Shown here piece by piece: positions 53,752-62,601 of a stretch of 64,000 nucleotides of DNA. Source of the DNA: JALOLV01 sp046295175 (GTDB lineage: Bacteria; Bacteroidota; Bacteroidia; Cytophagales; Spirosomataceae); NCBI GenBank assembly GCA_046295175.1, contig JBKBNY010000007.1, positions 1 through 64,000 of the forward strand, in the 5' to 3' direction. The position numbers and the translations under genes were made by a program. Below the pieces are notes generated by a model. It was not told where the DNA came from. It searched no databases and was given only the letters and a program-made list of their open reading frames with translations. Each line of letters opens with the position of its first letter. Positions within the stretch are counted from its first letter, which is position 1.

Positions 53752-54824
53752 GATAAAATTGGAATTTTGAACCAAACTTTTAATCCATTGGGTAGGTTGT
53801 GGCTGAGATGAAGTAGCTCACCATACATCTTTTCGAGTCTTAGTTTGGTGTTGGTGAGTCCAATTCCTTTTCCGATTACCTCCTCTTGGCTGTTGAGTCC
53901 GACTCCCGTGTCAGTTACTTCAAATATTAGATAATTATCGTTTTTTTCGATTTTAATTTTCACCTCTCCTCCCTCAATTTTTGGCGAAATGCCGTGTTTG
54001 ATGGCATTTTCGACGATGGGTTGTAATATCATCGGCGGAATTTTCAGATTCAATAATTCGTCATCGGCTTCAATCGAGGTATTCAGCCGACTTCCAAATC
54101 TATTCTTCTCTAATGCTAAATATTTTTCAATAAATTCTAATTCGTCTTTGATTTTTACATAATCTACCCTCGACGCTTTCAACTGATACCGAAACATATC
54201 GGCCAATTCGGCAATCATTTCGCGGGTAGCTTCCATTTCGGGCGGAACACTCGCACTGATAGTATTAAAAACATTATACAAAAAGTGAGGATTCAATTGG
54301 GCTTTGATGGCCGAAAGTTCGCTTTCGAGCGTAGCTTGGCGAAGACTATTCTCAATTTCTTTTTGCTGCTGAAATTTCACGTGGTACGCATACGCATGAA
54401 AAAAACCAAACTGAATGATATAAATCAAAGCGGGTATGTAAATATCCCAGATTTGACTCGAACCACGTAAATGTCCACGTCCTAAAAATTCCATCGTGGC
54501 ATAAAACAATTTTTGCCAAGTGATTACAAAAATAACGAGCGTACCAAAATGCAAAAAAACCTTTGTGGCGAGCGACCAATGCGGAATTAGCCGAAAATAA
54601 AAATACCAAATAGGTATCGTAAGAATAAACTTGATAGAATAATCGAAAAACTGACTTATCAAATAGTTTTTGAGTAATTCAGGAAAAGCGATTTTCACAT
54701 ACGCCGACTCATTGAAAGTCAGGGTAAAACAATAAAGTAGATACAGTACGATATAGATACCCACAACGGCCAACAATTCGCCGAGTCGTATTCGCCAAAT
54801 AATAGTCTTATTCCAATTTATCAT
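53748..54824 (-). CDS. LytS/YehU-family sensor histidine kinase
   Basis: 358 residues from ATG 54824 (MINWNKTIIWRIRLGE); the frame extends further upstream only to a TTG at 54857. Four hydrophobic spans (~15-150), a coiled-coil linker, then His_kinase (phosphorylated His in LNPHFLYNVFNTIS) and a HATPase_c with PMILQPIVENAIKHGIS and TDTGVGLNSQEEVIGKGIGL. No extracellular sensor domain, so the signal is probably sensed within or at the membrane. Forms a pair with the 53017-53751 regulator. Confidence 0.93.
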   Translation of the reverse strand: MINWNKTIIWRIRLGELLAVVGIYIVLYLLYCFTLTFNESAYVKIAFPELLKNYLISQFFDYSIKFILTIPIWYFYFRLIPHWSLATKVFLHFGTLVIFVITWQKLFYATMEFLGRGHLRGSSQIWDIYIPALIYIIQFGFFHAYAYHVKFQQQKEIENSLRQATLESELSAIKAQLNPHFLYNVFNTISASVPPEMEATREMIAELADMFRYQLKASRVDYVKIKDELEFIEKYLALEKNRFGSRLNTSIEADDELLNLKIPPMILQPIVENAIKHGISPKIEGGEVKIKIEKNDNYLIFEVTDTGVGLNSQEEVIGKGIGLTNTKLRLEKMYGELLHLSHNLPNGLKVWFKIPILS

Positions 54825-54892
54825 CCGATGTGCTGCTTCTGAGTATATTTTATTCAAATCTCAAATAATTCTTTCGATTCTACCAAACTTTT

Positions 54893-54969
54893 CCGACGAA
54901 TTGCACAATACACCGTTAAACTGCATTTTTTGCAATTCGTCGGGTTATTTGTCGGTTTGCCGAATAACC
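54893..54969. promoter_or_regulatory. Overlapping palindromes between lytS-like and OMP genes
   Basis: CCGACGAATTGCA (54893-54905) and TGCAATTCGTCGG (54931-54943), a perfect 13-bp inverted repeat; GGTTATT (54943-54949) and AATAACC (54963-54969) overlap its right end. All lie in the divergent gap and could be operators for both genes, or RNA hairpins in the + strand leader. Confidence 0.5.
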
Positions 54970-55025
54970 ATTTTTTAATAACTATTCTCGACTCAATTTT
55001 GTAGCATAAAATTTAAAAAATATTC

Positions 55026-57431
55026 ATGAAAAAGCTATTACTTAATCTCATTTATTTATTTGTGAGTGTTGCCGCTTCGGCACAAACATTCTCAATTAGT
55101 GGATTGGTCAAAAACCAACAAAACGAGGGTGTTTCGTTTGCTACCACAACGCTTTATAAACTTAAAGATTCTACGCTCGTAAAAGCCGAAATCTGTACCG
55201 AAAACGGTAACTTCAAAATCAACGGCATCAAGCCCGATAAGTACTATTTTGTGGTCAGTAGTGTAGGTTTTCAGAAGTATCGTTCGGTAAATTTCGAGGT
55301 AATTGACCGAGCAATTGATTTTAGTTCGATAATTATAAACGCTGAAAATCAATTGGCCGAAGTGAAAGTAAAAGCCCAAAAGCCACTCGTAGAAGTGCTT
55401 GCCGATAAAACGGTTTTCAATGTGCAAAGCTCGCTGAGTGCTACAGGAACGACTGGTCTGGAATTACTACGAAAATCGCCAGGGGTAGTGCTTGATAATA
55501 ATGAAAACGTTGTACTCGAAGGCAAAACTGGGGTCAGGATTTTTATTGATGGCAAACCATCTATCTTGCAAGGGCAAGACCTTACTCAGTATCTGAAATC
55601 ACTGCAAGCGTCTGATATTGAGGCCATTGAGATAATTACACAACCTTCGGCACGCTACGATGCGGCAGGCAATGCGGGTATCATCAACATCAGACTAAAA
55701 AAAGATAAACGCTTTGGTACCAATGGCTCGGTAGCTATCGGTTATGGTTATGGGCATTACGGTAAAACCAATGCCTCGGTTTCGTTCAATCATCGTACTC
55801 GAAAAACAAATATTTTCGGAACATACAGCAATCGTCTCGGCAAAAATTGGTCTTATCTCAATTTCTACCGTGAGCAAGTAAACACGATTTTCGACCAAAA
55901 AGCCGAAACCATCAACGATAATCAGAGCAATAATATCAAGTTAGGATTCGATTATTTTGTATCTAAAAATAGTACGTTAGGCGTTATTCTAAATAGTAAT
56001 TTCAACGCAAATGCTAATTCTACATTTAGCCGAACTCCGATATTTCCAGAAAATAGCACTATTCCTTCGCAGGTTTTAGTGGCCGACAATACCAATAATT
56101 CTAATAGCCGTAATTTGTATCTAAACAGCAACTACCGATATGCCGACACACTCGGGCACGTTCTGAATATTGATTTTGACTTTGGAACTTATGGCAATCG
56201 TCGCCAGAGTTATCAGCCCAATATCTATAAAAATAGCGACGAAACACAGGAGATTTTTTCGAGAATATTCAAGATGAATACCCCAACCGATATCGGGATT
56301 TTATCGACCAAGGTTGATTACGAACAGAATTTCTTGAAAGGTAAATTAGGGCTTGGGGTTAAGTTTTCGGTAGTAAAAACCGATAATACTTTCGATTTTT
56401 TTGATGTGGTTGATAGTAAAGATGTTTTTAACCAAAATCGGTCGAACAATTTTGTCTATACCGAACGCATCAATGCGGCATACATCAGCTACAATAAGAG
56501 CATCAAAAAAGTGGATTTGCAGTTGGGGCTGAGAGCCGAACAGACTATCTCAGATGGAAATCTGACGAGCCAACAAAACAATGCTGATTCGAGAGTAAAA
56601 AGAAACTACACAAACTTGTTTCCGAGCGGAGGCATTACCTACAAAGCCAATACTAATAATTCTTGGGGTTTGACTTACAGCCGCCGAATCGAACGCCCAA
56701 CGTATCAGTCGCTAAACCCTTTTGAATGGCAACTCGACGAGCTAACCTACCAAAAAGGTAATGCTTTCTTACAACCACAATACGTTGATAATCTGAAACT
56801 TTCGCACACCTACAAATACACCCTCACGACCTCGTTGAGCTACAGTTTTGTGCGAGATTTCTTTGCACAAATAACCGATACGACGGGTTATAATCGTAAT
56901 TTTCTGATGGAACGTAACATCGCGAATCAGCAGGTCATTAATCTTGGTATCTCGTATCCTTTTCAAGCAACAAAATGGTGGAATGTCTATTTGAGTGTTG
57001 ATGCTTATCACACAAATTTTAAGTCGGATGAAAAGAAATTTATGGATATTCGAGCAAATGTGTTGAGTTTTTATGGCCAAAATACCTTCAGTTTGCCTCG
57101 TAAATGGAATTTTGAGGTTTCGGGATGGTACAGTTCGCCAGGTATTTGGGGCGGAACGTACGTCACTCGTAGTCAGGGTTCTTTAGATTTAGCTTTACAA
57201 AAACGAATTCTGAAAGAGAAAGTTTCATTCAGATTAGCGATGAGCGATTTGTTCTTTACTTCTCCGTGGCGAGGAAGCACCCAATTTGGCGGCCTAAAAA
57301 TCGTTGGTTCGGGTGGCTGGGAAAGCCGAATGGTTCGGGTAAATCTCAGTTATAATTTTGGTAATAAGCAGGTAAAATCAGCAAGACAACGCCAAACAAG
57401 TCTTGAAGATGAAAAGAGTAGGATTAATTGA
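55026..57431 (+). CDS. Outer-membrane beta-barrel protein, TonB-receptor-like
   Basis: 801 residues. Signal peptide ending SAAS-AQ, then a CarboxypepD_reg-like domain (~23-105: SISGLVKNQQNEGVSFATTTLYK), a plug-like segment with LELLRKSPGVVLDNNENVVLEGKTGVRIFIDGKPS and SDIEAIEIITQPSARYDAAGNAGIINI, and a beta-barrel of the 'outer membrane protein beta-barrel' (PF14905) group (~200-790) ending YNFGNK. It diverges from a LytS/LytR pair, a common Bacteroidota arrangement in which the pair controls the barrel. The ligand is unknown. Confidence 0.9.
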   Translation: MKKLLLNLIYLFVSVAASAQTFSISGLVKNQQNEGVSFATTTLYKLKDSTLVKAEICTENGNFKINGIKPDKYYFVVSSVGFQKYRSVNFEVIDRAIDFSSIIINAENQLAEVKVKAQKPLVEVLADKTVFNVQSSLSATGTTGLELLRKSPGVVLDNNENVVLEGKTGVRIFIDGKPSILQGQDLTQYLKSLQASDIEAIEIITQPSARYDAAGNAGIINIRLKKDKRFGTNGSVAIGYGYGHYGKTNASVSFNHRTRKTNIFGTYSNRLGKNWSYLNFYREQVNTIFDQKAETINDNQSNNIKLGFDYFVSKNSTLGVILNSNFNANANSTFSRTPIFPENSTIPSQVLVADNTNNSNSRNLYLNSNYRYADTLGHVLNIDFDFGTYGNRRQSYQPNIYKNSDETQEIFSRIFKMNTPTDIGILSTKVDYEQNFLKGKLGLGVKFSVVKTDNTFDFFDVVDSKDVFNQNRSNNFVYTERINAAYISYNKSIKKVDLQLGLRAEQTISDGNLTSQQNNADSRVKRNYTNLFPSGGITYKANTNNSWGLTYSRRIERPTYQSLNPFEWQLDELTYQKGNAFLQPQYVDNLKLSHTYKYTLTTSLSYSFVRDFFAQITDTTGYNRNFLMERNIANQQVINLGISYPFQATKWWNVYLSVDAYHTNFKSDEKKFMDIRANVLSFYGQNTFSLPRKWNFEVSGWYSSPGIWGGTYVTRSQGSLDLALQKRILKEKVSFRLAMSDLFFTSPWRGSTQFGGLKIVGSGGWESRMVRVNLSYNFGNKQVKSARQRQTSLEDEKSRIN

Positions 57432-57528
57432 TTTAAACGATTAACCGTGAGATAATTTACAATTTGACTCTCATTCAACTCAAAAATCAAGAAAGTCGAT
57501 TTGGTTTTAATCCCAAACCTGGCACTTT

Positions 57529-57588
57529 CACAAATCCGTTCGGGCAAATCAGAAAATCCATGATTGGATGTTCACTGCCTATTCACAA
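57529..57588 (+). pseudogene. Fragment duplicate of the 5-formyl-THF cyclo-ligase 5' region
   Basis: About 55 bp are nearly identical to 59138-59195 in the intact cyclo-ligase gene: the shared blocks CACAAATCCGTTCGG, TCAGAAAATCCATGATTGG and CTATTCA match in order, with one extra G that shifts the frame and a few substitutions. Upstream sequence (57500-57528) is only loosely similar. No reading frame survives. The rest of the 320-bp gap (57432-57751) holds nothing else recognisable. Confidence 0.75.
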
Positions 57589-57751
57589 AAGACAGATTTA
57601 GTACGTCTTTTTCTATCAATCAGCTTTTTGTTTTGCGATTTATGGCTAAAATTATAATTAAATCCCTTTTACCGTTTAGTAAATAATTGGTCTTTCATGA
57701 TTTCAAAATGGGTGATTTTATCGAAATTCGTCAAAAAATGATTCAAAACTC

Positions 57752-58834
57752 ATGAAAAGACGTATTCAAATCTTAGCCTTAATGCTTTGCAATTGTGTGG
57801 TGAGCTATTCGCAAAACACCAAAACCATTGATTCTCCAAACGGTACTGTCATCAGTAATTCTGGTGGTACCGATATTCCGTATTCTGCCTCGATTTTAGA
57901 CGTTCGCAGCAATAACAAAGGTATTTTATTGCCCCGAATGTCCACTACAAATCGCGATGCCATTGCTTCGCCAGTTGCTGGTTTGCTCCTGTATAATAAT
58001 ACGACAAATCAGTTTAATTTTTATGATGGAGTTGCATGGCAAGCAGCTTCATTGAATAATCAATGGGGTGTGAATGGGGCAAATTATTATTACAATGGCG
58101 GAAACGTAGGTATTGGCGATAGTACACCCGACTATAAATTAGATGTATCAGGCACTACTTATACAAGTGATTTAATAGTTGGTAATAATACCACTACCTA
58201 TTCAATAAATAGTACTTATGGAGATATTAGTTACAGACTTCGTCTCAATAACCCTACCCAATCAGCATTACTTACTCTAAAAGGAGACGACTTTAATTTT
58301 GGTAGTTGGGGTCAGCACATTATCTTAGAAAATGCCACTAATACTAATTATGGGGGGATTCTGCATGATGCAGATGGTATGAAATTCCGAAATTTTGGGG
58401 CAACTGATAATTTTTATTTTAGAAACAGTGCAAACAATACCGTCGCTCTTATAGACCCTTCGGGTAATGCTGCTCTTGACGGAACATTAACAGTAAACGC
58501 AGGTAAAGGTGTAGCTTATAATGGCAATAGCAGCACAAACTTGAGAATATATACTTTTACAACTGGTACATTTAATGCTGTTCTGCCTGGTTTTGGCTTG
58601 TCTGCCGAAGGTGCTATTGCTTTCAACGGAGGGTTTACGGGTGTACCAAAGGTATTTGTAGGCGATATTGATGTTACAGGCGGTAGCTCTGGAGAGCTTT
58701 ACAGAGTTCAACTCCAGCTTTATGGATGTACTACTGCAAGCGGAACAACCACTTGTAAAGCAAGACTCCTAAATACAAGTCCGAACCCAGTAAATTATTC
58801 TATTACTTGGAATTGCGTAGCAATTGGAAATTAA
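57752..58834 (+). CDS. Secreted tail-fibre-like protein with possible H-type lectin end
   Basis: 360 residues. Signal peptide MKRRIQILALMLCNCVVSYS. The N-terminal third has the Bacteroidota fibre motif LDVRSNNKGILLPRMSTTNRDAIASPVAGLLLYNNTTNQFNFYDG, ending in a TGKLDVSGT-like stretch (DSTPDYKLDVSGT). The last ~95 residues (TFTTGTFNAVLPGF, GGFTGVPKVFVGDI, NYSITWNCVAIGN) recall an H-type lectin fold, which binds GalNAc. A surface or fibre role is inference. It stands between the decayed and intact cyclo-ligase sequences. Confidence 0.8.
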   Translation: MKRRIQILALMLCNCVVSYSQNTKTIDSPNGTVISNSGGTDIPYSASILDVRSNNKGILLPRMSTTNRDAIASPVAGLLLYNNTTNQFNFYDGVAWQAASLNNQWGVNGANYYYNGGNVGIGDSTPDYKLDVSGTTYTSDLIVGNNTTTYSINSTYGDISYRLRLNNPTQSALLTLKGDDFNFGSWGQHIILENATNTNYGGILHDADGMKFRNFGATDNFYFRNSANNTVALIDPSGNAALDGTLTVNAGKGVAYNGNSSTNLRIYTFTTGTFNAVLPGFGLSAEGAIAFNGGFTGVPKVFVGDIDVTGGSSGELYRVQLQLYGCTTASGTTTCKARLLNTSPNPVNYSITWNCVAIGN

Positions 58835-58901
58835 ATAGTGTTTTGCAAAACTATAACCTCTAATAGTTTCATAACAAATCTTGAGTTCACCCTCAACAGT
58901 T

Positions 58902-58944
58902 TCAAATCGGCTTTGGATATTTTTTTAGCCCAAAGCCGATTTGA
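58902..58944 (+). terminator. Terminator of the lectin-like gene
   Basis: tcaaatcggctttgg (58902-58916) and ccaaagccgatttga (58930-58944), a perfect 15-bp stem with a 13-nt T-rich loop. Confidence 0.8.
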
Positions 58945-59062
58945 TTACTGATTTCTTTGCTGTTGTTTATCGCCATCATTCTCGCTTTTTGAGTAGGCTC
59001 CTTACTAAAATTTAATCGTGTTCAGATTTACATCAACCTTCAAAAAATTCTGCAAAACGCTG

Positions 59063-59070
59063 TATCTTTG
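59063..59070 (+). promoter_or_regulatory. -7 element just before the cyclo-ligase start
   Basis: TATCTTTG, an exact TAnnTTTG box, ends only 9 bp before the ATG at 59080. Transcription would begin within a few bases of that ATG, implying an almost leaderless mRNA. No good -33 element was found. Confidence 0.4.
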
Positions 59071-59079
59071 GGTATGAAA

Positions 59080-59652
59080 ATGACCAAAGCCGAAATCCGA
59101 ACAAAGTTTAAAACCGAACGACAGAATCTTACACCTGCACAAATCCGTTCGGCAAGTCAGAAAATCCATGATTGGTTGTTTCAGTCTCTACCCATTCATA
59201 GCTACGCCAATATTCATATTTTTTTACCAATAAAAGAGCAAAACGAGATTGACACTTGGCTTATTATCAGCACTTTACAAACTGATTTCTCGACCAATAT
59301 TATCATCCCAAAATCTCATAAAAATGGTACGTTGACCAATTACCGATTCACGATTCGCACCCAATTTGAGATAAATCAATGGGGAATCTCAGAACCTGTT
59401 CACAACGAGCAATTGTTGGTTAAAAGCGAGGAGATAGACATGGTTTTGATTCCGCTTTTGGCATTCGATAAAAAAGGCTACCGAGTAGGCTACGGCAAAG
59501 GTTTTTATGACCGATTTTTGGCCGATTGCCGACCAGATGTTGTTAAAGTTGGGCTCTCGGTTTTTGAGCCAATCGACGAAATCGCAGACCTCAACGAATT
59601 TGATATAAAGATGGATTTCTGCATTACACCCAATCGAGTTTGGCAATTTTAA
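59080..59652 (+). CDS. 5-formyltetrahydrofolate cyclo-ligase
   Basis: 190 residues from ATG 59080 (MTKAEIRTKFKTERQ). An ATG two codons upstream and a TTG at 59068 are alternatives, but the -7 box at 59063 favours 59080. Motifs: the ATP-binding basic KAEIRTKF and C-terminal IPLLAFDKKGYRVGYGKGFYDRFL with the conserved GYGKGxYDR. It converts 5-formyl-THF to methenyl-THF with ATP (folate salvage). A frameshifted 5' copy lies 1.6 kb upstream. Confidence 0.93.
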   Translation: MTKAEIRTKFKTERQNLTPAQIRSASQKIHDWLFQSLPIHSYANIHIFLPIKEQNEIDTWLIISTLQTDFSTNIIIPKSHKNGTLTNYRFTIRTQFEINQWGISEPVHNEQLLVKSEEIDMVLIPLLAFDKKGYRVGYGKGFYDRFLADCRPDVVKVGLSVFEPIDEIADLNEFDIKMDFCITPNRVWQF

Positions 59653-59695
59653 TAAAATTTGGACTATTCCAAGAATATCCAAACAAAATTTGCCG

Positions 59696-59703
59696 TATAT
59701 TTG
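59696..59703 (+). promoter_or_regulatory. Possible -7 element of asd
   Basis: TATATTTG matches TAnnTTTG, about 87 bp before the asd start, so the GC-rich repeat at 59709-59781 would form the transcript's leader. No -33 partner was identified. Confidence 0.35.
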
Positions 59704-59708
59704 CATTT

Positions 59709-59781
59709 CCAGCCCCCAACCCCCAGAAGGGGGCTACGTTTATATTCATAATCAAACAATTCCCCTCTGGGGTTAGGGGCC
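59709..59781. repeat. GC-rich imperfect inverted repeat in the asd leader
   Basis: An arm rich in CCCCC/GGGGG (59709-59733) is imperfectly inverted at 59762-59781 (CCCCTCTGGGGTTAGGGG), and each arm can fold on itself. It stands out from AT-rich surroundings and resembles a REP-like dispersed element seen in Bacteroidota genomes (from memory). It ends 9 bp before the asd ATG. Confidence 0.6.
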
Positions 59782-59789
59782 ATTTAATC

Positions 59790-60782
59790 ATGAAAGTTGC
59801 AGTCGTTGGTGCTACTGGTTTGGTTGGTAGCGAAATCTTGAAAGTTTTGGCGGAACGTCGTTTCCCAGTTACAGAAATTATTCCTGTTGCTTCAGAGAAA
59901 TCTGTTGGTAAGAAAGTAACGTTTAAGAAGAAGGAATACACGGTAGTTGGTTTTGAGGATGCCATCAAGATGAAGCCAAACGTGGCGATTTTCTCGGCTG
60001 GTGGTAGTACTTCGCTGGCTCTTGCTCCAAAATTTGCCGAAGCGGGTATCACCGTAATCGACAATTCATCGGCTTGGCGTATGGACCCAACCAAGAAATT
60101 GATTGTTCCAGAAGTAAACGCTCATACACTCACGCCCGAAGATAAAATCATTGCAAATCCAAACTGTTCGACTATCCAGATGGTCGTTGTTTTGAACGCA
60201 TTACACAAAAAATATAAAGTAAAACGTGTGGTTGTTTCTACTTACCAGTCGGTTACGGGTACAGGTAAAGCGGCGGTTGACCAAATGTTTGGTGAGCGTG
60301 CTGGCGATGCCGAAGTAGCGATGGTTTACCCACACAAAATAGATTTGAATATCCTGCCGCATATTGATGTTTTCTTAGATAACGGCTATACCAAAGAAGA
60401 AATGAAAATGGTAAACGAAACTAAGAAAATCATGGGCGATGATAGCGTGCTGGTTACGGCAACAACCGTGCGTGTACCAACCATCGGCGGACACTCAGAG
60501 TCGGTAAATATCCAATTCAAACGTGAATTTGAGGTAGAAAAAGTACGTGAGATTTTGGCAAAAACCAAAGGTGTAATCGTGCAAGACGACCCTAAAAACT
60601 TTGTTTATCCGATGCCTCTGAATGCTCACGGAAAAGACGAAATATTTGTAGGTCGTATCCGTCGTGACGAGACTCAACCAAAAACTGTAAATATGTGGAT
60701 TGTAGCCGATAACCTCCGCAAAGGTGCTGCTACAAATGCCGTGCAGATTGCTGAGTACTTATTGAAGAAAAAAATGTTGTAA
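59790..60782 (+). CDS. asd: Aspartate-semialdehyde dehydrogenase
   Basis: 330 residues from ATG 59790; the longer open frame upstream would translate the GC-rich repeat and is rejected. NADP-binding VAVVGATGLVGSEIL, active-site C126 in IANPNCSTIQM, and substrate-site TTVRVPTIGGHSESVNIQF. It reduces aspartyl phosphate to aspartate semialdehyde on the path to lysine, threonine, methionine and diaminopimelate. Length is normal. Confidence 0.97.
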   Translation: MKVAVVGATGLVGSEILKVLAERRFPVTEIIPVASEKSVGKKVTFKKKEYTVVGFEDAIKMKPNVAIFSAGGSTSLALAPKFAEAGITVIDNSSAWRMDPTKKLIVPEVNAHTLTPEDKIIANPNCSTIQMVVVLNALHKKYKVKRVVVSTYQSVTGTGKAAVDQMFGERAGDAEVAMVYPHKIDLNILPHIDVFLDNGYTKEEMKMVNETKKIMGDDSVLVTATTVRVPTIGGHSESVNIQFKREFEVEKVREILAKTKGVIVQDDPKNFVYPMPLNAHGKDEIFVGRIRRDETQPKTVNMWIVADNLRKGAATNAVQIAEYLLKKKML

Positions 60783-60805
60783 TCAAAGCAACAAACTCAT
60801 TATAC

Positions 60806-60838
60806 AAATGGCATTCTTTAATCAGAATGCCATTTTTT
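60806..60838 (+). terminator. Terminator of asd
   Basis: aaatggcattct (60806-60817) and agaatgccattt (60824-60835), a perfect 12-bp stem followed by TTTA. Confidence 0.85.
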
Positions 60839-60839
60839 A

Positions 60840-60869
60840 TTTGCTTTTATCAAATTTTGACTAAATTTG
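60840..60869 (+). promoter_or_regulatory. Promoter of the first alpha/beta hydrolase
   Basis: TTTG (60840-60843) and TAAATTTG (60862-60869), 18 nt apart, match the Bacteroidota -33/-7 consensus. The -7 box lies 31 bp before the ATG at 60901. Confidence 0.55.
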
Positions 60870-60900
60870 GTTTGTACAACCTAAACCCAAAACCTTCGCC

Positions 60901-61743
60901 ATGACGACGAAAGAGATTATCATTTTGGCAATCGTCATTTATGTCGTTATCTGTATTATTGCATATAAAGTGCAAGAGTACTTTATTTTTAAGCCCGAAA
61001 AACTCTCACAAGATTTTGAGTTTAAGTACGATGACCATTTTGAGGAATTATTCTTTGATATGGAAGACGGAGCCAGAATCAACGGCTTAATTTTTTATGA
61101 TTTGGGCGAATCTACCCGTGGATTGGTCATTTATTTTCATGGCAATACCCGTAGCATAAAAGGTTGGTCGAAATACGCCAAAGATTTCATCGCTCACGAT
61201 TACGATGTCTTGATGATTGATTACCGAGGGTTTGGCAAGAGCATCGGCAAGCGAGACGAAGAAGTGATGTATAAAGATGCTCAAGTGGTTTATAATGAGA
61301 TGCTTAAGCGTGGCTATGACGAAAAGAATATCGTAGTTTATGGGCGTTCGCTGGGTTCGGGATTTGCCTGTAAATTGGCATCAAAAAATCATCCTAAAAT
61401 GCTCATTTTGGATGCTCCGTATTATAGTTTTTCGCAATTAACCAATCGTTTTTTGCCTTTTCTCCCTCTTTCGATTCTGCTACGTTTTTCGATTCGGACA
61501 GACGAATACATCAAGTATGTCAAATGCCCGATTTACATTATTCATGGCACAAAAGATTTGCTGATTCCGTTTCGGTCGAGTGTCAAATTACGCAAATTGG
61601 CACCCCGAAAAGCCCGATTGATACCGATTTACGGTGGCGGGCATAATAATTTGCCGTCGTTTCAAGAATACCACAAGCACCTCGAAGACATTTTGCTCGA
61701 TAGATTTGATTTGATTTTTGATAAACACATCCGAATTGATTGA
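60901..61743 (+). CDS. Membrane-anchored alpha/beta hydrolase (copy 1)
   Basis: 280 residues. A single N-terminal membrane span (~5-24: IIILAIVIYVVICIIAYKV), then an alpha/beta hydrolase: oxyanion YFHGNTRS, nucleophile elbow YGRSLGSG, acid in IHGTKDLLIPF, His in YGGGHNNLPS. Similar to BEM46/ABHD13-like serine hydrolases. The adjacent gene is a paralogue with the same layout. The substrate is unknown. Confidence 0.88.
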   Translation: MTTKEIIILAIVIYVVICIIAYKVQEYFIFKPEKLSQDFEFKYDDHFEELFFDMEDGARINGLIFYDLGESTRGLVIYFHGNTRSIKGWSKYAKDFIAHDYDVLMIDYRGFGKSIGKRDEEVMYKDAQVVYNEMLKRGYDEKNIVVYGRSLGSGFACKLASKNHPKMLILDAPYYSFSQLTNRFLPFLPLSILLRFSIRTDEYIKYVKCPIYIIHGTKDLLIPFRSSVKLRKLAPRKARLIPIYGGGHNNLPSFQEYHKHLEDILLDRFDLIFDKHIRID

Positions 61744-61797
61744 TTTTGTACAACGACTTTTTAAGTCGTTAATAAGCTAATAACCACTCCTAAAAAC

Positions 61798-62601
61798 TTG
61801 AATAAAATCGTAAAATATATTTTAATACTGGCTGTTGCATATTTAGTTTTTGCCCTTGCTGCGTGGATTTTCCAAAGGCAGATATTTCTTCATCCCCGCA
61901 AATTGACCAAAGATTTTCAGTACAAGTTTGATATTCCACATCAAGAAGGATTTGTCTCTCCCGAATCTGGCATTTCACTAAATACTTTACACTTTAAACC
62001 CGATTCGGCATCAAAAGGCATTGTTTTTTACATTCACGGAAACGCCCACAACCTAAGCCGATGGGGTAAACACGCCCACGAATTCACCAATCGTGGGTAC
62101 GAAGTTTTGATGTATGATTTTAGGGAATTTGGCAAAAGCAATGGTCGATTGACCGAAGCAAATTTGATTTCGGATGCTCAATTCATCTACGATTCTTTGA
62201 AGACTAAATATCCCGAAAATAATATAATTTTGTACGGACGCTCACTCGGAACAGGCGTTGTAACCAAACTCGCCTCGACGAATTCGCCAAAGCAATTAAT
62301 CCTCGAAACGCCCTACTATTCACTTCCCGAAGTCGGGTGGAGCCTCGCACCGATTTTACCTTACAATCTTTTGAGTGAATTCAAAATGCCGTCTTATCAG
62401 TGGATTCGGTCGGTCAAATGCCCCATTCATATTTTTCATGGCACCAGCGACCAAGTTGTGCCATACCAGCATAGCATCAGGCTAATAGAAATATTAGGAA
62501 AAACCCAAAACAAGATACTCACTACCCTACCCAACGGCCGTCACCGAGGTTTAGATAAGTTTAAAGAATATCAGACAAAAATGGATGAATTGTTAAGGTA
62601 A
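61798..62601 (+). CDS. Membrane-anchored alpha/beta hydrolase (copy 2, TTG start)
   Basis: 267 residues, apparently starting with TTG at 61798, as no in-frame ATG lies at a suitable place. Same architecture as copy 1: N-terminal span (~6-25), YIHGNAHN, YGRSLGTG, FHGTSDQVVPY and terminal His in PNGRHRGLDKF. A tandem duplicate that has diverged considerably. A short hairpin, AACGACTT (61752) with AAGTCGTT (61763-61770), separates the two. The last codons overlap the convergent bestrophin gene by 9 bp. Confidence 0.83.
   Translation: MNKIVKYILILAVAYLVFALAAWIFQRQIFLHPRKLTKDFQYKFDIPHQEGFVSPESGISLNTLHFKPDSASKGIVFYIHGNAHNLSRWGKHAHEFTNRGYEVLMYDFREFGKSNGRLTEANLISDAQFIYDSLKTKYPENNIILYGRSLGTGVVTKLASTNSPKQLILETPYYSLPEVGWSLAPILPYNLLSEFKMPSYQWIRSVKCPIHIFHGTSDQVVPYQHSIRLIEILGKTQNKILTTLPNGRHRGLDKFKEYQTKMDELLR

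Noticed and set aside
59640..59789. 50-residue N-terminal extension of asd
   Set aside because: It reads through the GC-rich repeat; the dinucleotide-binding VAVVGATG starts right at ATG 59790.
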